Shown piece by piece: positions 50,508 to 59,657 of a DNA stretch of 64,000 bases. Both the position numbers and the translations under genes were made by a program. The DNA comes from BQOK01 sp048388525 (lineage in GTDB: Bacteria > Bacillota > Clostridia > Oscillospirales > Ruminococcaceae): assembly GCF_048388525.1 (NCBI RefSeq), contig NZ_DBGCTQ010000038.1, forward strand, positions 1 to 64,000, read 5' to 3'. Position 1 is the first letter of the stretch, and each line of letters opens with the position of its first letter. The notes under the pieces are model-generated. The model saw nothing but the letters and a program-made list of their open reading frames with translations. It searched no databases and was not told the DNA's origin.

Positions 50508-51659
50508 TTAATCTTCCACCATGATGTCCAGATCGTCCTCGCTGGCCTTGGCCGCCTTTGCGGCGGGTGCCGGCGCGGGGGCAGCCACCGGGGCAACGCC
50601 GCCCTTAATGGGCTTTTTGCCGGCGGCCAGCAGCTTGTCGGCGTTGGCGCGCACCTGGGTCTCGATCTCCTCCATCAGTTCAGGGTGCTCTTTCAGGTAG
50701 ATCTTGGCGTTGTCGCGGCCCTGGCCAAGGCGGGTTTCGCCGTAGTTGAACCAGGCGCCGCTCTTCTGCGCAATGCCCAGCTTGACGGCCAAATCCAGCA
50801 CCTCGCCCACCTTGCTGATGCCCTCGCCGAACATGATGTCGAACTCGCCTTCCTTAAAGGGAGGCGCAACCTTGTTTTTGACCACCTTGGCCCGGGTGCG
50901 GTTGCCGATAAACTGGCCACTGGAATCCTTCAGGCCCTCGATCCGCCGCACGTCGATGCGCACGCTGGAATAATACTTCAGCGCGCGGCCGCCGGCAGTG
51001 ACCTCCGGGTTGCCGTACACAATGCCCACCTTTTCGCGCAGCTGGTTGATAAAAATACACACGGTGCCGGTCTTGCCGATCACGCCGGTGAGCTTGCGCA
51101 GGGCCTGGCTCATCAGGCGGGCCTGCAGTCCCACATGGGAGTCGCCCATCTCCCCCTCGATCTCGGCGCGGGGCACCATGGCGGCTACCGAGTCGATCAC
51201 AATGGCGTCGATGGCGCCGCTGCGCACCAGCGCTTCACAGATCTCCAGGGCCTGTTCGCCGGTGTCCGGCTGGCTGACCAGCAGGCTGTCGATGTCCACA
51301 CCCAAAGCCCGGGCATACACCGGGTCCAGCGCGTGCTCCACGTCGATAAAGGCCACCTCGCCGCCGGCCTTCTGCGCCTCTGCCAGCACATGCAGCGCCA
51401 GGGTGGTTTTGCCGCTGGATTCAGGGCCGTAAACCTCGATCACGCGGCCGCGGGGCATACCGCCTACCCCCAGCGCAATATCCAGCGACAGGCTGCCGGT
51501 GCTGATGGCGTCCACCTGCATGGCCACGTTGGCGCCCAGCTTCATCACGGCGCCTTTGCCAAACTGCTTTTCGATCTGTGCCAGGGCGGTTTCCAGCGCG
51601 TCTTTTTTGTCCCCGGCCGCCTTGCGCTCGGGGGAGGGAATGGGTTTCTTTTCTGCCAT
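50508..51659 (-). CDS. recA: Recombinase A
   Basis: RecA forms filaments on single-stranded DNA, drives strand exchange and stimulates LexA self-cleavage. The 383-aa protein has Walker A GPESSGKTT, Walker B VIDSVAAMVPR, the L1/L2 loops (EGEMGDSHVGLQARLMSQAL; GNPEVTAGGRALKYYSS) and an acidic end (EDDLDIMVED). An Ala/Pro/Lys-rich linker lies before the acidic tail. The start at 51659 has AAGGAG. It has its own strong promoter overlapped by a palindrome (51745-51788). Confidence 0.98.
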   Translation of the reverse strand: MAEKKPIPSPERKAAGDKKDALETALAQIEKQFGKGAVMKLGANVAMQVDAISTGSLSLDIALGVGGMPRGRVIEVYGPESSGKTTLALHVLAEAQKAGGEVAFIDVEHALDPVYARALGVDIDSLLVSQPDTGEQALEICEALVRSGAIDAIVIDSVAAMVPRAEIEGEMGDSHVGLQARLMSQALRKLTGVIGKTGTVCIFINQLREKVGIVYGNPEVTAGGRALKYYSSVRIDVRRIEGLKDSSGQFIGNRTRAKVVKNKVAPPFKEGEFDIMFGEGISKVGEVLDLAVKLGIAQKSGAWFNYGETRLGQGRDNAKIYLKEHPELMEEIETQVRANADKLLAAGKKPIKGGVAPVAAPAPAPAAKAAKASEDDLDIMVED

Positions 51660-51744
51660 AGCTAAACACTGCTCCTTACATGCCGGCGGCAGCCGCGTTG
51701 AAGGCCCAGGGGCCCGGCCGCCGCCCAAATGATCTTTCCTGTTT

Positions 51745-51773
51745 ATTATACACGATTTCGCCGCATTTTACAA
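51745..51773 (-). promoter_or_regulatory. recA promoter
   Basis: Read on the minus strand: -35 TTGTAA (51768-51773), 17-base spacer, -10 TATAAT (51745-51750). Confidence 0.75.
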
Positions 51774-51788
51774 CCTTTAGTTGTAAAA
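51766..51788. promoter_or_regulatory. Perfect palindrome over the recA -35 (candidate SOS-type operator)
   Basis: TTTTACAAC, 5-base spacer CTTTA, then GTTGTAAAA. It covers the recA -35. It does not match the usual Gram-positive LexA box GAAC-N4-GTTC, so either a variant LexA or another repressor binds, or it acts as the prmC transcript end. Confidence 0.45.
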
Positions 51789-51806
51789 ACTTCTTAAAAG
51801 ACCGTT

Positions 51807-52676
51807 TTAAAGGTCAATTTCTGTTTTCTGACCCAAAACGACCCGATCGTTTCCGGAAAGATCCCGGCGGCACTCCACATTTTGATACCCCGCCGCCAGC
51901 AATAACTGCTGCACCGCCGCGCCCTGCTGCCAGCCGATCTCAAAGGCCAGCCAACCGCCGGGCGCCAGTGCGGGCCGATAGGCAGGCGCGATGTGCCGGT
52001 AAAACGCCAGGCCCTCCCCGGGGGAGTACAGCGCCTCCCTCGGCTCAAAGCTGAGTTCCGGCGCAAGGAGGGCAAGCTCGGCTTCTGTGACATAGGGCGG
52101 ATTCGCCAGGATCAAATCCAGCCCACCGGGGGTGAGCTGCGCCTCAAAGCCGAACACATCCCTCTGCACCGCGCGCAGGGCCGGGGCCGCCGCGCTGCTG
52201 CCCGGCAGCGCAGAGACGGCGTTTCTTTGCAGCCAGTGAAACGCTTCCGGGCTTTTTTCCAGCGCTGTCACCCTTGCGCCGGGCACAAGGCGTTTCAGCC
52301 CCAGCCCCACACAGCCGCTGCCGGCGCACAGGTCCAGCACCGCGGGCTCCGGTTTTCCCGCCAAAAGGCCAGCGCCTGTTTCGCACAGCAGCTCGGTGTC
52401 TGCCCGGGGCACAAGCACCCCCGGCCCCACCTGCAGTTCAAAATCCAAAAAAGGCCACCGGCCCGCAAGGTATTGCAGCGGTTCCCGCGCGGCGCGGCGT
52501 TGGGCAAGCTCGCTCAGGCGGGCCTGCTCGCCCCCAGTGAGAGGCTCCTCCCGCCAGCGCCAATCCCTGCCGGCGGCAAGTTCCATCAGAACGCCCGCGT
52601 CAAACGCGGCGTCGGGCACGCCCGCCTGCAAAAGCAGGTCGCGCACGCCGCGAAAAGCCTCCCGGCTCCTCACCAT
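51807..52676 (-). CDS. prmC: Release factor glutamine methyltransferase
   Basis: PrmC methylates the GGQ glutamine of peptide chain release factors. The 289-aa protein has a helical N-terminal domain (about residues 1-75), the SAM site VLDLCAGSGCVGLGL, and the catalytic NPPY motif in LANPPYVTEAEL. The ATG at 52676 overlaps the DUF1385 stop by 7 bases. The DUF1385-prmC pair is common in Firmicutes; prfA, often nearby, is not in this window. Confidence 0.94.
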   Translation of the reverse strand: MVRSREAFRGVRDLLLQAGVPDAAFDAGVLMELAAGRDWRWREEPLTGGEQARLSELAQRRAAREPLQYLAGRWPFLDFELQVGPGVLVPRADTELLCETGAGLLAGKPEPAVLDLCAGSGCVGLGLKRLVPGARVTALEKSPEAFHWLQRNAVSALPGSSAAAPALRAVQRDVFGFEAQLTPGGLDLILANPPYVTEAELALLAPELSFEPREALYSPGEGLAFYRHIAPAYRPALAPGGWLAFEIGWQQGAAVQQLLLAAGYQNVECRRDLSGNDRVVLGQKTEIDL

Positions 52677-53602
52677 GCGGCCCCTTCGGGGGTTTCGGGC
52701 AGCACGGGGGTCACAGCAGCAATGGCCACCTCGATCATCGAGTCGTCCGGTTCAAAGGTGGTAAGCCGCTGCAGCCACAGCCCCGGCGCGCTGATGATCC
52801 TTGTGAACAGGTTGTCGTACCGGCCCGCCAACTTGATGAGCTCGTAGCTGATGCCCATCAGCAGCGGCAGGAGAAGAAGCTTCAGCACCACCCGCAGGCC
52901 GGTGCTGGTCCAGGGCAGCACGCTGAACAGCACGATGCTGACGATCAGTACCAGGATCAAAAAGCTGGTGCCGCACCGGGGGTGGAAGCGGCTTTTGGTG
53001 CGCACGTTTTCCACCGTGAGCAGCTCGCCCGCCTCGTAGCAGGCAATGGTCTTGTGCTCCGCGCCGTGGTACTCAAACACCCGGTGGATCTCTTTCATGC
53101 GGGTGCACAGGAACAGGTACCCCACGAACAGCGCCAGCTTAAGCGCCCCCTCCACCACCACCTTAAAGCCGCCCAGCGGCAAAAAGCGGTCGATCAGCCC
53201 CACAATGGCGGTGGGCAGCACCAAAAACAGCACAATGGCCAAAAGGCCCCCGCACACCGCCGCCAACGCCAGCAGAAAGCTCTGCATGCGGGGCCCGGCG
53301 TGCGCCTCCAGCCATTTGTCAAATTTCGATTGCTCGGCCTCGTAATCCTCCCCCATGCTGATCTCGGCCGAGTGCATAAGGTAGCGGTAGCCCAGCACCA
53401 GGTTTTCGATCATGTTGGCGGCCCCCCGCACCAGCGGGATTTTTTGCCAGGGGTGGCGTTTCACCTGGTCATAGCTCAGGTCGATCGAGCCGTCCGGCTT
53501 GCGCACCGCCACGCAGATCTTTTCGGGGCCGCGCATCATGATGCCCTCCATGAGAGCCTGCCCGCCCACGCTGGTCTTGAAACATGCCTTTGGTTTTTCC
53601 AT
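52670..53602 (-). CDS. DUF1385 family membrane protein
   Basis: This 310-aa protein of unknown function has the DUF1385 start SVGGQALMEGIMMRGPEK, the conserved EYHGAEHKTIACYE with two His residues and a Glu that look like metal ligands, and RFHPRCGTSFLILVLIV. About four to five membrane helices are visible. It starts 9 bases after the preceding GT-C-like gene stop and overlaps prmC, so it links the two-component operon to prmC. The His/Cys pattern hints at metal-dependent chemistry in the membrane. Confidence 0.9.
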   Translation of the reverse strand: MEKPKACFKTSVGGQALMEGIMMRGPEKICVAVRKPDGSIDLSYDQVKRHPWQKIPLVRGAANMIENLVLGYRYLMHSAEISMGEDYEAEQSKFDKWLEAHAGPRMQSFLLALAAVCGGLLAIVLFLVLPTAIVGLIDRFLPLGGFKVVVEGALKLALFVGYLFLCTRMKEIHRVFEYHGAEHKTIACYEAGELLTVENVRTKSRFHPRCGTSFLILVLIVSIVLFSVLPWTSTGLRVVLKLLLLPLLMGISYELIKLAGRYDNLFTRIISAPGLWLQRLTTFEPDDSMIEVAIAAVTPVLPETPEGAAW

Positions 53603-53611
53603 CTGTTTTTC

Positions 53612-55480
53612 CTATTCTCCTTGGCCCGGAAGGTCCAGCCTTACCAGGGCGCCGTTTTGTATTTCGTACGCAGCACCGGGCCGGAGCGCCCGGCCCTCGC
53701 TGTCTGTGAAACCGAACTCCGCGAGCAGGCCCCCGGAATCCGGTGCACACCAAACATTAGTATACTGCTGATTTGTGAGCAAATCTTGAAGGGCCGCCGC
53801 AAGGTTCCCATATTCCAGAGGATTTAAGGAAAAGGTTCCCGCTGGTGCAAAAAAATACTTGAACAGCCGGGAGGAATGGCCCCAGGCGGGCTGCTCCGTC
53901 AAAATAGCCACCCGGTTTTCAGTTTGCCCCAGCACCGCCGCGGCCCCTGCACACTCGGCCTCGTACTGCCCGTACTCCGCGTACCAGCCAGGCTGGCTGC
54001 CGGCCAGCTGTGCAGTATAGCCAACCGGGGTCAGCCGGCTGAAAGCGCCCCAGCCAAAGGTGATTGCCAGTGCCAACCCAGCTGCCGCGCCCTGCCAGCG
54101 GCGGCCAGGCCGCCACAGGCGCCGCAGCTGCGGCGCCAGAACTGCAGCTGCCAGCATGCCTATGGCCAGCGGCATGGGCATGATGTAACGGTGATAGGCC
54201 GACAGCTCCGCTCCCTCCCAGTCCTGAAACAGGTACAGGTAGGAATAACACAGCATGACCGCGTAGATCAAAAAGCAGGCGGTGAGCAGTCCGAACACGG
54301 CCAGGACCTTTCGGCGGCGCTCCCGCTGCCAGCGCATCGCCAGCGCCGCCGAAAGCCATACCGCCGCCAAAAACGCCAACGCGGAAAGCCCGAAGCGCGC
54401 CTGGTTCATGGCCTCCGTGCAGAAATATTCCAGATAGTGCATCGCTACCGGGCGCACCCTGGGTCCAAAGCTGAAAAACTCTTTCAAATTTGCGGCGCTG
54501 TACGCATCGGGCGCATCCTGGGTAAAATAAGAACTGGTATGCTTGAGCGCACACAGCAGCCTCCAGCTGCCCCAAAACGCAAAGGGTGCGGCCACCGCCA
54601 CCAGTGCTGTGAGCGCCGTGATCGGTCTGTGCAGCGCCGTCCACAGCGGTTTTGCCCATAAAAGAAGCACCGCGGCCAGTCCAAAGACCGCGTACATAGG
54701 GCCGGTACTCTTGGCGATCATGAGAAGCGAAAGGGCCATGCTGACCCCTGCGGCGTCCAGCAGCCGGGGCTCACGCGCCTGCCAGGCCGTGACCAGCGCA
54801 TACCCCAGCAGCAAGCCCATAACCGCCTCGGCGGAGAGCGAATATGTATAAAATTTTGTGAACCAGGCGGGCAGGCCAAGAAGCAGCAAGCCGCCGCCCA
54901 CCACCCACAGGGCATTTTTCCACCAGCGGTTTTTCCACTGCGCCTCTTTCAGCAACGGCAGAGCGAGGGCCGCTGCCCACAAAAATTGGGCTGTGAACAG
55001 CATTGCATGCCGAAAGGGCGCGCCGATCTGCAAAAACACCGCCAACAACTGCACGCCCGGCGGATAATCGGCAAAATCCGAGGCGCTTTCCAGCACATTT
55101 GGAAAATGTTCCAGCCCGCACTGCTGGCGGGTGTAAAGGGCCCAGTGAGCCACATCGTCAAAATTGATCAGCCGCATATGGCCCGCACAGAAAAATGCGG
55201 CCGCTGCAGCCGCCAAAAATGCGGCCAGCGCGGGGCCTGCCAGTGCGCGCCACCGCAACGCGCCACCCTCTTTCGCGCTTTTTATCCCCGCCAGCAGCAC
55301 CAACGTCAAGGCCGCCGCCCCGACCAGGGGCAGGGCCAGGCTTTTATATCCCGCCCCGGTGCACAGGTAGGTCACAAGCACCGCGGCCAGCACCGTAAGG
55401 GGCAGGGTCTCGGCAAAACTGCGGCGCGCAAGGGCGGCCAAGCCGACCGCAGCCGCAAGCAGCAACAAAAGCGGTATCAC
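53612..55480 (-). CDS. GT-C-like polytopic membrane protein, copy 2
   Basis: This 622-aa protein has about 11-13 membrane helices followed by an extracellular C-terminal domain of about 130 residues. It is a paralogue of the next gene upstream. The first large outer loop contains INFDDVAHWALYTRQQ and DYPPGVQLLAVF, with the Asp-Asp pair and YPPG that resemble catalytic loops of GT-C glycosyltransferases using lipid-linked sugars. The C-terminus ends with VWCAPDSGGLLAEFGF, shared with the paralogue. The GTG at 55480 follows AAAGGAG; the frame begins earlier at a TTG without such a site. The glycan and acceptor are unknown. Confidence 0.75.
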   Translation of the reverse strand: MIPLLLLLAAAVGLAALARRSFAETLPLTVLAAVLVTYLCTGAGYKSLALPLVGAAALTLVLLAGIKSAKEGGALRWRALAGPALAAFLAAAAAAFFCAGHMRLINFDDVAHWALYTRQQCGLEHFPNVLESASDFADYPPGVQLLAVFLQIGAPFRHAMLFTAQFLWAAALALPLLKEAQWKNRWWKNALWVVGGGLLLLGLPAWFTKFYTYSLSAEAVMGLLLGYALVTAWQAREPRLLDAAGVSMALSLLMIAKSTGPMYAVFGLAAVLLLWAKPLWTALHRPITALTALVAVAAPFAFWGSWRLLCALKHTSSYFTQDAPDAYSAANLKEFFSFGPRVRPVAMHYLEYFCTEAMNQARFGLSALAFLAAVWLSAALAMRWQRERRRKVLAVFGLLTACFLIYAVMLCYSYLYLFQDWEGAELSAYHRYIMPMPLAIGMLAAAVLAPQLRRLWRPGRRWQGAAAGLALAITFGWGAFSRLTPVGYTAQLAGSQPGWYAEYGQYEAECAGAAAVLGQTENRVAILTEQPAWGHSSRLFKYFFAPAGTFSLNPLEYGNLAAALQDLLTNQQYTNVWCAPDSGGLLAEFGFTDSEGRALRPGAAYEIQNGALVRLDLPGQGE

Positions 55481-55514
55481 CGGGGCCCATCTCCTTTCTT
55501 TCTGGTTTGCGGGT

Positions 55515-57368
55515 TCAGTCCAGGCGCTCCAGCTCAAACCGCCCGTCCTGTGTTACAGCGTACACCGCGCCGGGCTCCAGCGGCCTGCCCAAGGCGTCCC
55601 TCATGCCATACACCTCCAGGGTGGGCCCGCTTTCCGGCGCGCACCACACATAGTTGTAACCGGCTTCCACCAGAGCATTCTGCCAGATCTCCCCGGTCTT
55701 TTCCCAGCTCCCGTACTGCGCCTCGGACCAGTTCAGGGTCTGCACAGGCAGCAAAAAATACTTGCGCAGCTGGTTTGGCCGGTCGGTGGCAAGGCCATCG
55801 GTCACCAGCACCATGCGCGCGCGCTCCGGGGCATTAAGATCTTGCAGCACAGCGCTGCATTGCCGCCCGGCCTCCTCATACTGCTGCCGGTCGATGCCCT
55901 TTGCCGCCGCCTCATACCCGGCGGGCGTCCAGTAGGCCAGCGGGCCGGCACACACCAGCAGTGCCGCGGCGCAGCCCGCACAGATTGCTGCGCGCGGCCG
56001 TTTTTTCAACCCCTTCACCGTGCCCAGCACCGGCCCCAGGGCCAGCAGCAGCATGGCGGCGGGCAGCGGGGCCATATAACGGCTGAAAGAGTTCAGGCTC
56101 TCGGCCTCCCACTCGTCGAAAAGATACACATAGGAATAGCATACCGACACCGCATACACCGCAAAGCAGCCGGTAAGAGCTCCCAGAGCCACACAAAAGC
56201 GCCGGGGCACGGCCGCGGGCCGGCGGCGGCGCGCCCAAAGCACCGCCAGCCATACCAGCACAACCACCCCCAGGGCGGACAGGCCAATGTGTTTGTTCAG
56301 CGGCTGAAGAAACAGGCTTTTGACAAAATGGGGGATCACCTCGCCCGCCAGGCCCTCGCCCCGCAAAAACGCTTTCGCGTGCTGCCAGGTGTAGGCCGCG
56401 GGCGCGTCCTCCGTAAAATAGGAAACCGTGCCGTTTTGGACGCACAGCCATTTCCAGCTGTACCAGAACATCAAAGGCAAGGCTCCAAAGGCGGCACCCG
56501 CCGCCCAGCCGCGCCGGCCTGCCTTGTGCAGGGCCGGCCCCCACAGAATTGCCGCGCCCACCAGGCCAAAGCACAGATAGGCAAGGCCGGTGTTCTTGGC
56601 CAGCGCCAGCAGGCAAAGCGCCATGCAGGCCCCCAGCATCCGCAGCGCCTCCGGCCGTTCCATGCACTCCCAGGCCATGTACAGGGCATAGCCCAGCAGC
56701 AGCGCCATCAGCGGCTCGGCCACCAGGCTGATGGTATAATAGCGGTTGTACAGCGCGGGAAACGCCAGCAGCGCGGCCGCTCCGCCCAGCACCTGCAAAC
56801 AATCCGGCAAGAACTTTTTGCGCCACCGCAGCCGCCCCAAGAGGGGCAGTTCCAGCGCAAACAGCAAAAGCAGGTTCGACCAATACAGCAGGGTCTTGGA
56901 AAAGGGCCGGCCCAAATGCAGAAAAACCCCCAGCAGCTGGCCGCCGGGCGGGTAATCGCCGTAGGTGCTGGCGATCTCGGCCGCGGTGGGAAAATGCTCC
57001 ATAAAGCAGAGCTGCTTTGCGTTCAGCGCCCAGTGCACCAGATCGTCCAGGACCGCCATGCGCTGCGGCGCCACGCATACCCAGGCAACGGCCAGCGCTG
57101 CCGCCAGCGCCGCAAGGGCCGGGCTGAACACCTCGCCCCAGTGCACCGCAAGGCTGCCGGCCCGGGCGCGCCAAAGCAGCAGGCACAAAAGCCCGGCGCA
57201 CACCAGCGCGGCCAGTGGCAGTGCAAGGCTTTTGTGGCGCAGCACCGTACAGGCATAGGTCAGCAGGGCCGCCGCCAGCGCCGCCGGCGGCAGGGTTTCG
57301 GCAGAATTCCGGTGCGCCAGCGCCGCCAGGGCCAGCGCCGCTGCCAAAAGAAGGATAAATGTGATCAA
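55515..57368 (-). CDS. GT-C-like polytopic membrane protein, copy 1
   Basis: This 617-aa paralogue has the same layout: N-terminal helices (AETLPPAALAAALLTYACT, matching AETLPLTVLAAVLVTYLCT in copy 2), the loop VLDDLVHWALNAKQ with the Asp pair, YGDYPPGGQLLGVF, many membrane helices and a C-terminal domain ending YVWCAPESGPTLEVYGM. The start is a TTG at 57368 sharing bases with the histidine kinase stop (TTGA). The pair following a two-component system suggests regulated envelope glycosylation. Family membership is judged by topology and loop motifs, not by strong sequence identity. Confidence 0.75.
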   Translation of the reverse strand: MITFILLLAAALALAALAHRNSAETLPPAALAAALLTYACTVLRHKSLALPLAALVCAGLLCLLLWRARAGSLAVHWGEVFSPALAALAAALAVAWVCVAPQRMAVLDDLVHWALNAKQLCFMEHFPTAAEIASTYGDYPPGGQLLGVFLHLGRPFSKTLLYWSNLLLLFALELPLLGRLRWRKKFLPDCLQVLGGAAALLAFPALYNRYYTISLVAEPLMALLLGYALYMAWECMERPEALRMLGACMALCLLALAKNTGLAYLCFGLVGAAILWGPALHKAGRRGWAAGAAFGALPLMFWYSWKWLCVQNGTVSYFTEDAPAAYTWQHAKAFLRGEGLAGEVIPHFVKSLFLQPLNKHIGLSALGVVVLVWLAVLWARRRRPAAVPRRFCVALGALTGCFAVYAVSVCYSYVYLFDEWEAESLNSFSRYMAPLPAAMLLLALGPVLGTVKGLKKRPRAAICAGCAAALLVCAGPLAYWTPAGYEAAAKGIDRQQYEEAGRQCSAVLQDLNAPERARMVLVTDGLATDRPNQLRKYFLLPVQTLNWSEAQYGSWEKTGEIWQNALVEAGYNYVWCAPESGPTLEVYGMRDALGRPLEPGAVYAVTQDGRFELERLD

Positions 57369-58837
57369 AGAGCGGTATCCTCGCTTTCTCCCTGAATCGG
57401 CGCGCCCTGTGGGCGGCCGGGCAAATCCCTGCGGTAAAGGGGCAGGCGCAGGGTAACCGTGGTCCCCTTGCCCAGCTCGCTGGCCAGGTCCACCGAGCCG
57501 TCCAGCGCGGTCATGATCTCGTCCACCACCGCCAGGCCGATGCCGCTGCCCCGCACCGCGCCCTTGCCCTTAAAAAATTTCAACTTAACGTTTTCCAGGT
57601 CCTCCGGAGAAATCCCCCTGCCCTGATCCCGCACCAGAACATACGCGTTCTCGCCATCCTGCAGAAGGTCAATGGCAATGGCGCCGCCGGGGAGCGAATA
57701 TTTGATGGCATTGTCCAGCACGTTTACGAACACCTGCCGCAGGCGGCCCGGGTCTGCCCAGATGGGCAGGGGCAGCTCCGGCTCCTCGTATTCCAGGGTA
57801 AGGCCCTCCTGCTGCATACGGGCCTGCACAAACAGCGCGGCGTCGGTGAGCTCGGCCACCAAATCCAAAGGCTTGCAGTCCAGCTTGACGCCACTCTCCA
57901 ACCGGGAAAAGCTCAGCAGCTCTTCCACCATACCGTACAGCCGCTCGGTCTCCCGCCCGATGATGGACAGGCCCTTACGGTAATTCTCGTCCTCAGGGTC
58001 GCGGATCTGGGCAATGGTTTCCACCCAGCCCCGGATGCTGGTGAGCGGGGTGCGCAGCTCGTGGCTCACCGAACTGATGAATTCGCTCTGCATCCGCTCG
58101 GTCTTGGAGAGCTCTTCTGCCATCTGGTTGATCGTGCCGCACAACCGGCCGATCTCATCGTCGTAGGGGGCTTCCGGCAGGCGGGCCGCCAAATCGCCCC
58201 GGGCAATGGCTGTGGCTGCGGCCTCAATCTGGCCCACAGGCTTTACGATCGAGCGCACAAAAAACAGGCCGCTCCACACGCTGAACAGCACCACCACCGT
58301 TCCGAGGCCCAACGCCAGCAGGTTGCGGCGCGCAAGAGCCTGGTCGATCAGGGTGAGGCTGGTGATCATGCGCATGGCGGCGGCGTCCTCGCTGGCATAA
58401 GGCACCAGCGAGGTTACGGCCATAACCCGCTCTCCCTCGCTGGTGGTATAAATCTGCTCTCCGGTGCCGTCGCTGCTCTCCAAAGCGCGCACAAAATCCG
58501 CCGGGGCCTGGGTGCAGGCCAGGGTCGCGCCCGAAGAGGTGGCCAGCGGCCGGCCGGCCGAATCCAGCAGCATAAATTCAAATTTATCCTTTGCGTCGAA
58601 CTGCTCCACCATGCGGTAGAGCATCTGGCTGCGGTTCTGCGCCGCCTGGCCCGTGCTGGAACCGCCGGTGAGCTTGAGCTGGCCGGTGATGCTGGAAATA
58701 CGGCTCATCATCGCCTGCCGTGCCCCACTGTAATAGCTGGTGTAGCCCGCATAAATATAAATGCCCACCGCAGCCGCTACCATAAGAAGGGTGATGAGCA
58801 GGCTGCCCCGCAGCCAGCGCTTGGTGATGCTGTTCAC
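57365..58837 (-). CDS. Sensor histidine kinase
   Basis: This 490-aa kinase has a first membrane helix (residues 11-30), an extracellular sensor segment (about 31-170), a second helix (about 172-194), a HAMP domain, a HisKA domain with phospho-acceptor H259 in SVSHELRTPLTSIR, and an ATPase domain with NVLDNAIKYS, DQGRGIS and GSGIGLAVV. The start is a GTG at 58837 behind GGAGGG; the frame continues upstream only as an antiphase reading of the regulator gene. It is 35 bases after the response regulator and forms a PhoR/ResE-like pair with it. The signal is unknown. Confidence 0.93.
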   Translation of the reverse strand: MNSITKRWLRGSLLITLLMVAAAVGIYIYAGYTSYYSGARQAMMSRISSITGQLKLTGGSSTGQAAQNRSQMLYRMVEQFDAKDKFEFMLLDSAGRPLATSSGATLACTQAPADFVRALESSDGTGEQIYTTSEGERVMAVTSLVPYASEDAAAMRMITSLTLIDQALARRNLLALGLGTVVVLFSVWSGLFFVRSIVKPVGQIEAAATAIARGDLAARLPEAPYDDEIGRLCGTINQMAEELSKTERMQSEFISSVSHELRTPLTSIRGWVETIAQIRDPEDENYRKGLSIIGRETERLYGMVEELLSFSRLESGVKLDCKPLDLVAELTDAALFVQARMQQEGLTLEYEEPELPLPIWADPGRLRQVFVNVLDNAIKYSLPGGAIAIDLLQDGENAYVLVRDQGRGISPEDLENVKLKFFKGKGAVRGSGIGLAVVDEIMTALDGSVDLASELGKGTTVTLRLPLYRRDLPGRPQGAPIQGESEDTAL

Positions 58838-58872
58838 AGGGCAGCCCTCCTCCCTTGAGCGTTGAAAGCCTC

Positions 58873-59571
58873 TCAGCCGTTCCAGCGGTAGCCATAGCCC
58901 CAAACCGTGAGGATATGCTCCGGCTTGGAGGGCTCGTCCTCTATTTTCATGCGCAGGCGCCGGATGTTCACATCCACGATCTTCACATCGCCGAAATAGT
59001 TGTCGCCCCAAACGCCCTCCAGAATCTTTTCCCGCACCAGGGCCGTGCCCGGATTTTGAAAAAACAGCTCCATGATCTGGAATTCCACCTGGGTCAGGTC
59101 GATGGGCTGCCCCGCTTTGTAGAGAACACGGCTTTTTTGGTCCAGCACGAACCGGCCGCTTACCATGCGGCTCTCCGGCACAGGGCTTTCCGGCACGGCG
59201 CCGCGGCTGACCCTGCGGCACAGCGCCTCCACCCTTGCCAGCAGCTCGGACACGCTGAAGGGCTTGGTCATGTAGTCGTCCGCGCCGATGGACAGACCCC
59301 GGATCTTGTCCTGCTCCATGCTTTTGGCGCTCAGGATGATAATGCCGATGGCCGCATCGTCCCGCCGGATGGCCTCGCACAGCGAAAAGCCGTTCATGCC
59401 CGGCAGCATCACATCCAGCACTGCCGCGTCGCATTTGCCCTCGCTGCCCAGCAATTCCAGCCCCTTCTCCGCGCTGCCCGCCTCCAGGACCTCATACCCC
59501 GCCATGCGCAGGTTCAGGGCAATGAGCTCGCGGATGCTCTCCTCGTCTTCCACTACCAGAACTCTTCTCAT
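58873..59571 (-). CDS. OmpR/PhoB family response regulator
   Basis: This 232-aa regulator has a receiver domain with the acidic pair in VVEDEES, phospho-acceptor D53 (VLDVMLPGMNG), and Lys in DYMTKPFS, then a C-terminal winged helix (LTQVEFQIMELFFQNPGTAL; VDVNIRRLRMKIEDEPSKPE) that ends in the family's TVWGYGYRW. GGGAGG precedes the ATG at 59571. It sits between the lipoprotein and kinase genes in one operon. Confidence 0.95.
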   Translation of the reverse strand: MRRVLVVEDEESIRELIALNLRMAGYEVLEAGSAEKGLELLGSEGKCDAAVLDVMLPGMNGFSLCEAIRRDDAAIGIIILSAKSMEQDKIRGLSIGADDYMTKPFSVSELLARVEALCRRVSRGAVPESPVPESRMVSGRFVLDQKSRVLYKAGQPIDLTQVEFQIMELFFQNPGTALVREKILEGVWGDNYFGDVKIVDVNIRRLRMKIEDEPSKPEHILTVWGYGYRWNG

Positions 59572-59657
59572 TGGTCATACCTCCCTTGGGAAGAATTTTT
59601 TCTTTTCACAACCGGTCCCAGGCCTTGTGCTGTTTGCAGCAAGGGCAGGCCCGGCGC

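Noticed and set aside
51660..51806. Canonical LexA box before recA
   Set aside because: No GAAC-N4-GTTC was found; only the different palindrome at 51766-51788 is present.
58838..59434. Upstream extension of the histidine kinase frame
   Set aside because: It reads the response regulator gene in another phase; the GTG at 58837 with GGAGGG is the true start.
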